Positions 17,351 through 24,802 of a stretch of 64,000 nt of DNA are shown in pieces. Position 1 is the stretch's first letter. Each line of letters starts with the position of its first letter. A program made the position numbers and the translations under genes. Under the pieces are notes generated by a model, which was given only the letters and a program-made list of their open reading frames with translations, was not told the DNA's origin and searched no databases. Where the stretch lies: NCBI RefSeq assembly GCF_000341105.1, contig NZ_ANBB01000015.1, positions 1-64,000 on the forward strand. The letters are read 5' to 3'. The DNA comes from Nocardiopsis potens DSM 45234. GTDB lineage: Bacteria > Actinomycetota > Actinomycetes > Streptosporangiales > Streptosporangiaceae.

Positions 17351-17356
17351 TAGAGT
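17351..17356 (+). promoter_or_regulatory. -10 box of a leaderless gene
   Basis: TAGAGT stands 6 bases before the GTG at 17363; no ribosome binding site is present. Confidence 0.45.
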
Positions 17357-17362
17357 CGTCGT

Positions 17363-18292
17363 GTGAACGCAGGACACGCAGAGCAGACAAAGCCCTCGCG
17401 GCCGAGGATCGCCGTCTTCGGCAGCGTCAACATGGACCTGGTCGCCTACGTGCCGGTCCGCCCGGGCAGCGGGGAGACCGTCGGCGGGACCGAGTTCCGC
17501 CAGGTCCCCGGGGGCAAGGGCGGCAACCAGGCGATCGCCGCCTCCCGGGCCGGCGGCGACGTCGCCTTCCTCGGTGCGGTCGGGGACGACTCCTTCGGGG
17601 TGCAGATGCGCAGCGCCCTGGTGGACAGCGGCGTGGACACCTCGGCGCTGCGCACCGTCCCGGGCCCGTCCGGGGTGGCGCACATCGTGGTGGAGGACGG
17701 CGGCGCCAACTCCATCATCGTGGTGCCCGGTGCGAACGCCGCGATGACCGGGCTGACCGAGAGCGACCGCCGGGTGCTGGAGGGCAGCGACGCCCTCCTG
17801 CTCCAGCTCGAACTGCCGATGGAGGGCGTGATCGCCGCCGCCGGGGCGGGCCGCGAGGCCGGGGTGCGCACGGTGCTGACCCCCGCCCCCGCCCAGGAGC
17901 TCCCCGGCGAGCTGCTGGACCGGGTCGACCTGCTGGTCCCCAACCAGCACGAGGCGGAGGCGATCACCGGCGAGTCCGACCCGCGCCGGGCCATGGCGGC
18001 GCTGCTGGAGCGGGTGCCGGAGGTGCTGATCACCCTGGGGTCGTCCGGTTCGCTGCACGGCGTCCGCGGCGCCGAGCCGGTCGAGGTCGCCGCCCGCCCG
18101 GTGGAGGCGGTCGACACCACCGCCGCCGGCGACACCTTCTGCGGCGCGTTCGCGGTGGCCCGCGCCGAGGGGCGCGGCCCGGCGGAGAGCATGGCCTTCG
18201 CGGCGGCGGCCGCCGCCCTGTCGGTGCAGCGCCAGGGCGCCAGCACCTCGATGCCGGAGCGGGCCGAGATCGACGCGCTGCTGGCGGGCTGA
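17363..18292 (+). CDS. rbsK: PfkB-family sugar kinase, probable ribokinase
   Basis: A 309-residue kinase of the ribokinase/PfkB family that phosphorylates a sugar with ATP. The N-terminal substrate motif reads VFGSVNMDLVAYV and GGKGGNQAIAA, as in ribokinases, and the ATP/anion-hole motif TTAAGDTFCGAF carries the catalytic Asp. LVPNQHEAEAITG is the typical ribokinase middle motif. All this favours ribokinase over fructokinase or nucleoside kinase, but no ribose transporter or rbsD is adjacent. The GTG start follows a TAGAGT box by 6 bases and lacks a ribosome binding site. A long compound hairpin (18296-18357) ends the gene. Confidence 0.85.
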   Translation: MNAGHAEQTKPSRPRIAVFGSVNMDLVAYVPVRPGSGETVGGTEFRQVPGGKGGNQAIAASRAGGDVAFLGAVGDDSFGVQMRSALVDSGVDTSALRTVPGPSGVAHIVVEDGGANSIIVVPGANAAMTGLTESDRRVLEGSDALLLQLELPMEGVIAAAGAGREAGVRTVLTPAPAQELPGELLDRVDLLVPNQHEAEAITGESDPRRAMAALLERVPEVLITLGSSGSLHGVRGAEPVEVAARPVEAVDTTAAGDTFCGAFAVARAEGRGPAESMAFAAAAAALSVQRQGASTSMPERAEIDALLAG

Positions 18293-18295
18293 GCG

Positions 18296-18357
18296 CCGGT
18301 GCCCCGCCGCGGGTGCGGCCGCCGCCGGGCGGCCGCGGACCCGGGGCGGGGCACCGG
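18296..18357. terminator. Compound terminator hairpin
   Basis: An outer perfect 13-bp stem (18296-18308 with 18345-18357) encloses an inner stem of GCGGCCGCC with GGCGGCCGC. It stands between the convergent ribokinase and YceI genes and may serve both. Confidence 0.65.
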
Positions 18358-18386
18358 ACCCCCGCCGGCGCGGGGCGCGCGGAGGA

Positions 18387-19004
18387 TCAGTCGAAGTGCC
18401 CGATCTGGCGCAGCCACTCGGTCGGGTCGGCGTCCTGCAGCCGGATCTCCAGGACGATGTCGACGGTGTCGCCGATGATCCGGGCGCCCCACGGCGTCGG
18501 CCCGACGTCCTGGATGCCGAAGTCGGAGAGCGAGATCCGGGTGTCGGCGGCGAAGAAGTGGCCGTGCACCTGGTCCGGGTTCTGCAGGTCGGGGGCCTCG
18601 CCGCCCCACCGGCAGTCGAGCGAGACCGGCCGGGTGGTGCCGTGCAGGGTGAGCTCCCCGTGCATCCGGAACGCGTGCGGGCCGCGGCCGCGCCGCTCCA
18701 GCCCGGTGGCGGTGAACCGCATCTCCGGGTGGGCCTCGGTGTCGAGCAGGTCGGGGGAGCGCAGGTGCCGGTCGCGGGCCTCGACCCCGGTGTTCAGGCT
18801 CTCCGTGCGGATGACCACGTCGACCTCGGAGGCGGCGGGGTCGTCGGCGACCCGGACCACTCCCCAGGAGTCGCCGAAGGTGCCCTGCACCCGGCCGAAG
18901 CGCAGGTAGTGCGCGACGAAGATGATGCAGGAGTGGGCCGGGTCGATGTACCAGGTGCCCGGTGAGATCTCCGGGGCGCCCCCGTGCTGATCCTCGTCCG
19001 ACAT
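18387..19004 (-). CDS. YceI-family lipocalin-like protein
   Basis: A 205-residue YceI-domain protein. Family landmarks are GTWYIDPAHSCIIFVAHYLRF at the N-terminus, RDRHLRSPDLLDTEAHPEMRF in the middle, GELTLHGTTRPV and the C-terminal FGIQDVGPTPWG. YceI proteins form a beta-barrel that binds polyisoprenoid lipids; this one has no signal peptide and is therefore probably cytoplasmic, as in many actinobacterial members. The ATG follows AGGGGGAAAG. A TAGCCT -10 box at 19042-19047 gives a short leader. No respiratory or isoprenoid gene is nearby, so the role is open. Confidence 0.88.
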   Translation of the reverse strand: MSDEDQHGGAPEISPGTWYIDPAHSCIIFVAHYLRFGRVQGTFGDSWGVVRVADDPAASEVDVVIRTESLNTGVEARDRHLRSPDLLDTEAHPEMRFTATGLERRGRGPHAFRMHGELTLHGTTRPVSLDCRWGGEAPDLQNPDQVHGHFFAADTRISLSDFGIQDVGPTPWGARIIGDTVDIVLEIRLQDADPTEWLRQIGHFD

Positions 19005-19339
19005 GTTGTGCTTTCCCCCTGTTCGTCGTTTTTCCGGTGCCAGGCTAGACGCCGTGCGGCGGTCGTTCCGCCCTCGGACACGCCCGGGGCCGGAGCCGGT
19101 CCGCGGGACCTTCGGCCCTTGCCGTCCCGCCGGGCGGTGCTGTAGAGGGTCGCGTTGGTCACATCGGCGGAGTGGAACGGGAGCAGAACCCCGGGTATAG
19201 CGGGGTTTGCCGGGTTTCGGCGTTCGGTGCGGGGGTGTCGCGAACCGCCGCGGTTCTTTACAGTTCGTCCCTGGGTGTCGTTCGCGACCCCTGCCGGACC
19301 GCGGTACCGCGGTCTCCCCACACGGAATTCAGACGCGCC
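19005..19339. promoter_or_regulatory. Divergent intergenic region with an 18-bp perfect palindrome
   Basis: This 335-base gap separates the YceI gene (minus) and the disordered membrane protein gene (plus). At 19297-19314 it contains the perfect palindrome GACCGCGGTACCGCGGTC, 25 bases before the ATG at 19340, a good position for an operator or an RNA hairpin at the start of the message. No gene is supported in the gap. Confidence 0.5.
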
Positions 19340-20026
19340 ATGACCGGATCAGCACGGAGCCGCGGGCCGATGGACGAGGCGGACCCGCGGAGCCGCACCG
19401 AGCGCCGCCGACAGCAGCGGCGCCGTTCGCGCAACCGCATGATCGTCGCCGGCGTCGTGCTCCTGGGACTGGCGGCCGGCGGGACGGCCGTCGCGGGCAT
19501 GGCCCTGCCCGGCGACACGGAGGTGGGCCTGGACGGCGCGCCCGCACCGGCCGGCCACCCCGGACACCCCGGGCAGACCGGCGAGGCCCCGGGCGGGGAC
19601 GGCCCCGGCGGCAGCGGCAGGGTCGGCACCGGCGAGGACACCGTGGACGGCGGCACCCCGGAGAAGAGCGGCGACGAGGAGCCGCGGTCGACCGGGGAGA
19701 GCGGCACCGGCGGGGACCGGGGCGGCGGCTCGGACCGCGGCGACCGGGGCGACCGCGGTGACCGGGACGGCGGCCGCGGCGGCGACCGGGACGAGGACGA
19801 GGGCTCCGGCGGGGGAGGCCGCCCCGACCCGCGCCCGACCCAGCGCCCCACCGAGCGCCCCACCCCGGACCCGGAACCCACCGACCCGGCCCCGCCGACC
19901 GAGTCCCCCGACCCGGAGCCGACCGACCCGGACCCGGAGCCCACCGGCGGCCCCAACGGATCGCACCACGACCCGTACGATCCCTACGGCCCGTACGGGT
20001 ACTACGGCCCCTACGGCTACCACTAG
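19340..20026 (+). CDS. Membrane-anchored disordered protein with Pro/Tyr-rich tail
   Basis: I do not recognise this 228-residue protein. It has a very basic N-terminus (RTERRRQQRRRSRNR), one membrane segment (about 34-54, MIVAGVVLLGLAAGG) and a long extracytoplasmic low-complexity region. The latter contains Gly/Asp/Arg repeats (GDRGDRGDRDGG), then a Pro-Thr-Glu-Asp region with repeated PTDPDPEPT-like words, and ends in a Tyr/Gly/Pro tail (DPYDPYGPYGYYGPYGYH). The PT-rich part could span the cell wall and be glycosylated, which is inference. The ATG at 19340 lacks an obvious ribosome binding site; ATG 19370 is an alternative. It converges on hairpin repeat 20045-20108. Confidence 0.7.
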   Translation: MTGSARSRGPMDEADPRSRTERRRQQRRRSRNRMIVAGVVLLGLAAGGTAVAGMALPGDTEVGLDGAPAPAGHPGHPGQTGEAPGGDGPGGSGRVGTGEDTVDGGTPEKSGDEEPRSTGESGTGGDRGGGSDRGDRGDRGDRDGGRGGDRDEDEGSGGGGRPDPRPTQRPTERPTPDPEPTDPAPPTESPDPEPTDPDPEPTGGPNGSHHDPYDPYGPYGYYGPYGYH

Positions 20027-20044
20027 GGAGCGGTCCCCTTTCTC

Positions 20045-20108
20045 CGATGATCTTGACGTTGCGGCCCTGTCCGAACGCTCGGACAGGGCCGCAACGTCAA
20101 GATCATCG
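20045..20108. repeat. Dispersed hairpin repeat H, perfect 30-bp copy
   Basis: Arms 20045-20074 and 20079-20108 are perfectly complementary with a 4-base loop; the arm starts CGATGATCTTGACGTTGCGG. It lies between convergent genes. The copy at 51109-51172 shares the outer half of the arm and has a different inner half that is again self-complementary. Such compensated change implies selection for the hairpin rather than recent copying alone. Confidence 0.9.
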
Positions 20109-20132
20109 GGTGTGGGGGCGGTCCCGCGGGCG

Positions 20133-20732
20133 TCAGTGGGCGGCGTACAGGAACAGCAGCCCCAGCCAGAGCCAGCCGACGGCGATCGTCGCGCGCTGGA
20201 GGAGGCCGGCCCGGGGGCCGTCCTCCTCCCAGGACCGGCCGAACGCGAACAGGCCGGCGGCGGCGAGCGCCGCGGTCAGCCCCGAGTACGCCTTCCAGGC
20301 GGGCTCGGGCAGGGCGAACGCCGCGATGACCGCCGCGGTCGGCAGCGCAGTGAACACCAGGGCCCCGGCCCGGTCGTGCATCTTGTGGCGGGCGGAGAAC
20401 TCGGCCGGGGTGCCGTCGGGCGCTCCCGGCGGGTAGCCGCGCATCGGGTCCATCGGGAACACCCCGGACGCGACCAGCGCGGCGCCGAAGACCCCGACCG
20501 CCACGGCGAGCACCGTGCTGCCCAGCGCACCGGCGAGGGCGACCGCGCCGGCCGCGACGGCCAGGCCGCACAGGACGAAGTTCGCCGTCTGGATCCACCC
20601 GCGCGCCCCCAGGGCCAGCGCGCTGACCGGATGGCGGACCGGCCGGTACCCGGGCCGGGTCCAGCCGTCGACGGTGAAGACGGCGATGAACGCCCAGCAC
20701 CCCAGCGCACCCGCCCACAGCAGGGCGGTCAT
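20133..20732 (-). CDS. DUF998-family integral membrane protein
   Basis: A protein of about 199 residues with roughly six hydrophobic segments. The DUF998 pattern is visible: first segment with DGWTRPGYRPVRHPVSALALG just after it, a second with IQTANFVLCGLA, then VFPMDPMRGYPPGAPDGTP and the conserved FSARHKMHDRAG loop containing His residues. The biochemical role of the family is unknown. The ATG at 20732 is the conservative choice; a GTG at 20774 with GGAG 13 bases ahead would add 14 residues. Upstream on the same strand begins foldback element E1. Confidence 0.85.
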   Translation of the reverse strand: MTALLWAGALGCWAFIAVFTVDGWTRPGYRPVRHPVSALALGARGWIQTANFVLCGLAVAAGAVALAGALGSTVLAVAVGVFGAALVASGVFPMDPMRGYPPGAPDGTPAEFSARHKMHDRAGALVFTALPTAAVIAAFALPEPAWKAYSGLTAALAAAGLFAFGRSWEEDGPRAGLLQRATIAVGWLWLGLLFLYAAH

Positions 20733-20857
20733 CGCGGGCTCCGGACGGGTGCCGGAACCGGTGTCGTCGTACACCGCATGCCACCGCTCCGATCGGGCCG
20801 GGGTCGGGTCCGTGGCACCGATCCTAGAACCGCGATCGGCGCCCTCCCACCCCGCTT

Positions 20858-22296
20858 CCGATGATCTCGACGCCGTCGCCGTCTCGACCCCGGTGGGGAC
20901 CGGCCGGTCGGTCTGGCGCGGCACCTCACAAGGTGAGGGTTCAAGCTGGCGGTGACGGCGGGAGGGGGACCGGCCGGTCGGTCGGGTGCGGCGTCTCGCG
21001 GAGCGAAGGTCAAGACGGGCGGCGACGGCAGCGGCGAGGGCGTGGCGGGGGCGGTCGCCCGGGCGCGGCGCCCCACGGGGTGGGGGTTCAAGCGGGCGGC
21101 GAAGGCGGGGGTGGGCACCGGCCGGTCGGTCGGGTGCGGCGCCCCACGGGGTGGGGGTTCAGGCTGGCGGCGATGGCGGCGGTGGGAACCGGCTGGTCGG
21201 TCGGGTGCGGCAGAGCGGGGAGGGGCGGGCCGGTGTGGCGGGTTCGCCGTGCCCGCGTCGCCCCGGGCGCCGGGGCCGGCCGCCCGTGAAACCGCTGCAC
21301 CTCTCTGACCTGGGTGAATACGTAGGGTGATGGTGGGGTGGGGTGCCCTGCGCATCGCGAGAGCACCCCGGTGATTCCTGGGCGCGCACCCTGGGCCGGA
21401 TCGGGCCTCTGAGGGCCTGATTCGCCTCGGTCGGGCCGGTGTTCGGGGGTTCGAGCCACCCGGAAGGTCGGGATGCAGGGGGCCGGAACCCGGGCAGGGG
21501 CAGTGTGGGGGTGAGATGTCGCTTTTGCCCTTCCGAGAGGCCCCGCTTTGGCCACTCTGGGTGATCGGTGAGGGGGTGGTGGGGGCGTGGGGGCTTACTA
21601 CTCGCTGGTAGATGTAATCGGGGTGCTCTCGCGGTGCGCAGGGCGCCCCCGCCCCTGCCTGTTCCCTGCCGCGAACCCGGCATAGGGGATAAGGCCACCC
21701 TGCTCGGCTCGGGCGGGCCCACCCGCACTGTTGGGGCGCCGCGCCCGGGCGGCCGCCTCCGCCCCGCCCCACCGCTGCCGTCGCCGCCTGCTTGAACCCC
21801 GGCCCCGTGAGGCGCCGCACCCGGGCGACCGGCTTCGCCCCGGCCCTACCCTTGCCGTCGCCGCCCGTTTGGACCTTCGCTCTGCGGGGCGCCGCGCCTG
21901 ACCGACCGGCCGGTCCCCTTCCCGCCCTCGCCGCCCGTTTGAGCCTTCGCCCCGTGAGGCGCCGCGCCTGACCGACCGGCCGGTCCCTCTCCTGTCCTCG
22001 CAGCCTGCTTGAACCTCAGCCCCGCGAGACGCCGCGCCCGAGTGGGGCCTTCGCCCCGTCCCTATCTCCGCCGTCGCTGCCCGCTTGAACCTTGACCCCG
22101 TGGGGCGCCGCGCTCGGGTGATGGCCTCTGCCCCCGGCTCTGCCGGTGCCGTTGCCGCCCGTCTTGACCTTCACTCCGCGGGGCGCCGCGCCTGACCGAC
22201 CGGCCGGTCCCCCTCCCGCCTTCGCCGCCTGCTTGAACCTTCGCTCCGTGGGGCGCCGCGCTCGGTCGGGATGGCGGCGGCGTCGAGACCAACGAG
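20858..22296. repeat. Compound foldback element E1 (inverted arrays around a core)
   Basis: About 1.44 kb without a credible gene. The left part (about 20870-21250) holds about five units of roughly 70 bases that read ACCGGCCGGTCGGTCGGG, GCGGCGCCCCACGGGG, GGGGTTCAAGCGGGCGGCGA. The right part (about 21740-22290) holds about seven units of the same type in reverse complement (CGCCTGCTTGAACC, GGGGCGCCGCGCC, GACCGACCGGCCGGTC). The outermost ends also match inversely: ATCTCGACGCCGTCGCC near 20862 and GGCGGCGTCGAGA near 22276. A core (about 21280-21700) lies between. A second, shorter copy with the same layout and orientation is at 54361-55278. Apparent proteins in this stretch are translations of the repeats. 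Confidence 0.85.
21280..21700. other. Conserved non-coding core of element E1
   Basis: This core aligns over its full length, with few indels, to 54680-55100. Identical blocks include GAGAGCACCCCGGTGATTCC, TTGGCCACTCTGGGT (21548 and 54946) and a 26-base run beginning CTACTCGCTGGTAGATG (21598 and 54996). In E1 the core contains a 25-bp inverted repeat with one mismatch (21345-21369 with 21620-21644) enclosing 250 bases. Substitutions are not concentrated at third positions of any frame. A non-coding RNA, recombination site or protein-binding hub are all possible; nothing decides among them. Confidence 0.7.
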
Positions 22297-22312
22297 GCGG
22301 AGGGGGCTCTCG

Positions 22313-22897
22313 CTACTCCCGGACCGGGCGGATGACCCGGGCGGGGTTGCCGACCGCGACGACGCCGGCCGGGACGTCCTTGGTGACCACGGAGCCGGCC
22401 CCGATGACGCTGTCCTCGCCGATGGTGACGCCGGGGAGCACGATCACGCCGCCGCCGAGCCAGACGTTGTCGCCGATGGTGATCGGCTTCGCGGCCTCCA
22501 GCTTGTCCCTGCGCGGCTTCGGGTCGATCGGGTGGGTGGGGGTGAGCAGCTGGACGTTCGGGCCGATCTGGCAGTCCTCGCCGATGTCGATCCGGGCCAC
22601 GTCGAGCGCGGTGAGGCCGGAGTTGACGAAGGTGCCCCGGCCGACGGTGATGTGCGCCCCGTAGTCGACGGCGAGCGGCGGCTTGATGAACGCGTCCTCG
22701 CCGAGGCCGCCGAGGAGTTCGGCCAGGATCGGCCGGGCCTTCTCCGGCTCCTCCACGAAGGCCGCCTGGTAGGCGGCGGTGAGCCGGACGGCCCGCCGGC
22801 TCATCCGCTCGTCCTCGGGGCCGCCCGCGAGGTAGAGGTCTCCGGCGAGCATCCGCTCCCACTGGCTCCGGGGGTCCCCGGCGAAGTAGTCGTCCAT
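22313..22897 (-). CDS. Maltose/galactoside O-acetyltransferase (LbH family)
   Basis: A 194-residue left-handed beta-helix acetyltransferase of the Maa/LacA/NodL type, transferring acetyl from acetyl-CoA to a sugar hydroxyl. The N-terminal mac domain (MLAGDLYLAGGPEDERMSRRAVRL) is followed by hexapeptide repeats: DYGAHITVGRGTFVN, DVARIDIGEDCQIGPNVQLLTPTHPID with the catalytic His, ITIGDNVWLGGGVIVLPGVTIGEDSVIGAGSVV and the GNPARVIR end. Full family length. A TAGCCT hexamer at 22906-22911 on the minus strand stands 8 bases before the ATG, so the leader is one or two bases or absent. The substrate is not known; a detoxifying role for excess sugars is the usual assumption. Confidence 0.92.
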   Translation of the reverse strand: MDDYFAGDPRSQWERMLAGDLYLAGGPEDERMSRRAVRLTAAYQAAFVEEPEKARPILAELLGGLGEDAFIKPPLAVDYGAHITVGRGTFVNSGLTALDVARIDIGEDCQIGPNVQLLTPTHPIDPKPRRDKLEAAKPITIGDNVWLGGGVIVLPGVTIGEDSVIGAGSVVTKDVPAGVVAVGNPARVIRPVRE

Positions 22898-23045
22898 GGG
22901 GCAGCAGGCTAGCGCCGCCCGGCCCGCCGGGCAGCGGGTTTTCCCGGTCGCGGGAGGGAGACGGCGGAGGGGGCCGCCGCCGCGCGGTGGCCCCCTCGTG
23001 CTTCGGTGTGCTTCGGTCCGGTCTTCCGCCCGGTCCGCGCCCGGC

Positions 23046-24779
23046 CTACATCTGCTCCGGGGCCTCCACGCCGAGCAGGTCCAGGCCCTGCACCAGGATG
23101 CGCAGCGCGGCCGCGCACAGCGCCAGCCGGGACTCGCGCCGCTCCGGGGTGTCCGCGCTCAGCACCGGGCAGTGCTCGTAGAACGCGGTCAGCGTCTGGG
23201 CCAGGTCGAACAGGTAGCCGCAGAGCCGGTGCGGGGCCAGCTCGTCGCCGACCAGGGCGACCGTCGGGCCGAAGCCGAGCAGCGCCAGCGCCAGGTCGCG
23301 CTCGGCCGGCTCGCCGACGGCGATGGTCCCGGCCGGGTTCGCCGGGTCGGCCCCTCCCCTGCGGAAGATGGAGCGCAGCCGGGCCTGGGCGTACTGCAGG
23401 TAGGGGCCGGTGTTGCCGGTCAGCGCCAGCATCCGGTCGAAGTCGAACACGTACTCGGTGTCGTGCGAGACCGACAGGTCGGCGTACTTCACCGCGCCGA
23501 TGCCGACCTGGCGGGCGATCCCGGCCCGGGTCTCGGCGTCCAGGTCGGGGCGGCTTCCGTCGACCACGGCGCCGGCCCGCTGCACCGCCTCGTCCAGCAG
23601 CTCCATCAGCCGGATCGGCCTGCCGGAGCGGGTGCGCAGGATCTTGCCGTCCGAGCCGAGCACGTTGCCGATCTGCACGTGCACCGGCTCCACGCCGTCC
23701 GGGATCCACCCGGCCAGCCGGGCGGTCTCCCAGACCATGCGGAAGTGCAGGTTCTGCGGGGCGCCCACGACGTAGAGCACCCGGTCGGCCTTGAGCTCGG
23801 AGACCCGGTACCTGATCGTGGCCAGGTCGGTGGTGGCGTAGCCGTACCCCCCGTCGCTCTTGCGGACGATCAGCGGCACCGGCTTGCCCTCGCGCCCGGT
23901 GAACCCGTCCAGGAAGACGCAGAGCGCGCCCTCGCTGGTCACCGCCAGGCCCTTCTCCTCCAGCTCACGGCAGACCTCTTCGAGCATGTCGTTGTACATG
24001 CTCTCGCCGGCCAGGTCGGCGTCGGCGAGGGTGACGTCGAGGGTGGAGTAGACCCGGTTGAAGTAGGCCTTGGACAGGTCGATCAGGCCCTGCCAGATGC
24101 GCAGCGTCTCCGGGTCGCCGGCCTGCAGCGAGACCACCCGCTTGCGGGCGCGGGCGGAGAACTCCTCGTCGGAGTCGAACTTCTCCCGTGCGGCCTGGTA
24201 GAAGGTGTTCGGGTCGGTCTTGAGGTGCGCGGCCTCCTCGGAGTCCTCGCCGACGTCCAGCAGGTGCTCGATGAGCATGCCGAACGGGGTGCCCCAGTCG
24301 CCGATGTGGTTCTGCCGGACCACGTTGTGGCCGAGGAACTCCAGGGTGCGGGCGAGCGCGTCGCCCACCACGGTGGTGCGCAGGTGGCCGACGTGCATCT
24401 CCTTGGCCACGTTGGGCGCGGAGTAGTCGATCGGGATGTTCTGCCGCTCCTGCACCGGCACGCCCAGCCGGGCGTCGGAGAGCAGGGCCTGCGCCTGATC
24501 GGCGATCCAGTCGTCGCGCAGGGTCAGGTTGATGAAGCCGGGGCCGCTGATCTCGACCTCGCGGCACACGTCGCCGACGTCCAGTCGCTCCACGATCTCC
24601 GCCGCGGCCTCGCGCGGCTTTCGGCCGAGCCGCTTGGCCAGCGCCAGCGCGGCGTTGGCCTGGTAGTCGGCGAACTGGGAGGGACGGATGACGGGGTCGG
24701 TCTCGGCGTGCTCGGGGCCGAAGGCGGCCCCGATCGCGGACTGGACCCGTTTCGCGAGTACTTCTTGCGGGTCGGCCAT
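23046..24779 (-). CDS. argS: Arginyl-tRNA synthetase
   Basis: A 577-residue class I synthetase charging tRNA-Arg. The N-terminal Add1 domain (1-90) recognises the tRNA D-loop; the HIGH motif appears as HVGH (129-132) within SAPNVAKEMHVGHLRTT; the Rossmann core contains GDWGTPFGMLIEHLL and the C-terminal DALR domain ends with the anticodon-binding helices and HCPVLSA. The canonical KMSKS is degenerate, as in many ArgRS. Translation appears leaderless: TAGGCT (24786-24791) ends 6 bases before the ATG. The gene stands alone, 23 bases downstream of an unknown membrane protein gene on the same strand. In many actinobacteria argS precedes lysA; that is not so here. Confidence 0.97.
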   Translation of the reverse strand: MADPQEVLAKRVQSAIGAAFGPEHAETDPVIRPSQFADYQANAALALAKRLGRKPREAAAEIVERLDVGDVCREVEISGPGFINLTLRDDWIADQAQALLSDARLGVPVQERQNIPIDYSAPNVAKEMHVGHLRTTVVGDALARTLEFLGHNVVRQNHIGDWGTPFGMLIEHLLDVGEDSEEAAHLKTDPNTFYQAAREKFDSDEEFSARARKRVVSLQAGDPETLRIWQGLIDLSKAYFNRVYSTLDVTLADADLAGESMYNDMLEEVCRELEEKGLAVTSEGALCVFLDGFTGREGKPVPLIVRKSDGGYGYATTDLATIRYRVSELKADRVLYVVGAPQNLHFRMVWETARLAGWIPDGVEPVHVQIGNVLGSDGKILRTRSGRPIRLMELLDEAVQRAGAVVDGSRPDLDAETRAGIARQVGIGAVKYADLSVSHDTEYVFDFDRMLALTGNTGPYLQYAQARLRSIFRRGGADPANPAGTIAVGEPAERDLALALLGFGPTVALVGDELAPHRLCGYLFDLAQTLTAFYEHCPVLSADTPERRESRLALCAAALRILVQGLDLLGVEAPEQM

Positions 24780-24785
24780 GCGCCC

Positions 24786-24791
24786 AGCCTA
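24786..24791 (-). promoter_or_regulatory. -10 box of leaderless argS
   Basis: TAGGCT on the minus strand stands 6 bases before the ATG at 24779; no ribosome binding site is present. Confidence 0.5.
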
Positions 24792-24802
24792 CCGACACGC
24801 GC

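Noticed and set aside
21430-21470. T-arm-like word GGGGTTCGAGCC in the core of E1 and E2, suggesting a tRNA
   Set aside because: The required stem pairs, the anticodon arm and an acceptor stem are missing in both copies.
20952-22300. Many long open frames on both strands in the foldback element E1
   Set aside because: They translate the 70-bp units in several frames at once, lack ribosome binding sites and a constant frame between E1 and E2, and have Pro/Arg/Gly-dominated content.
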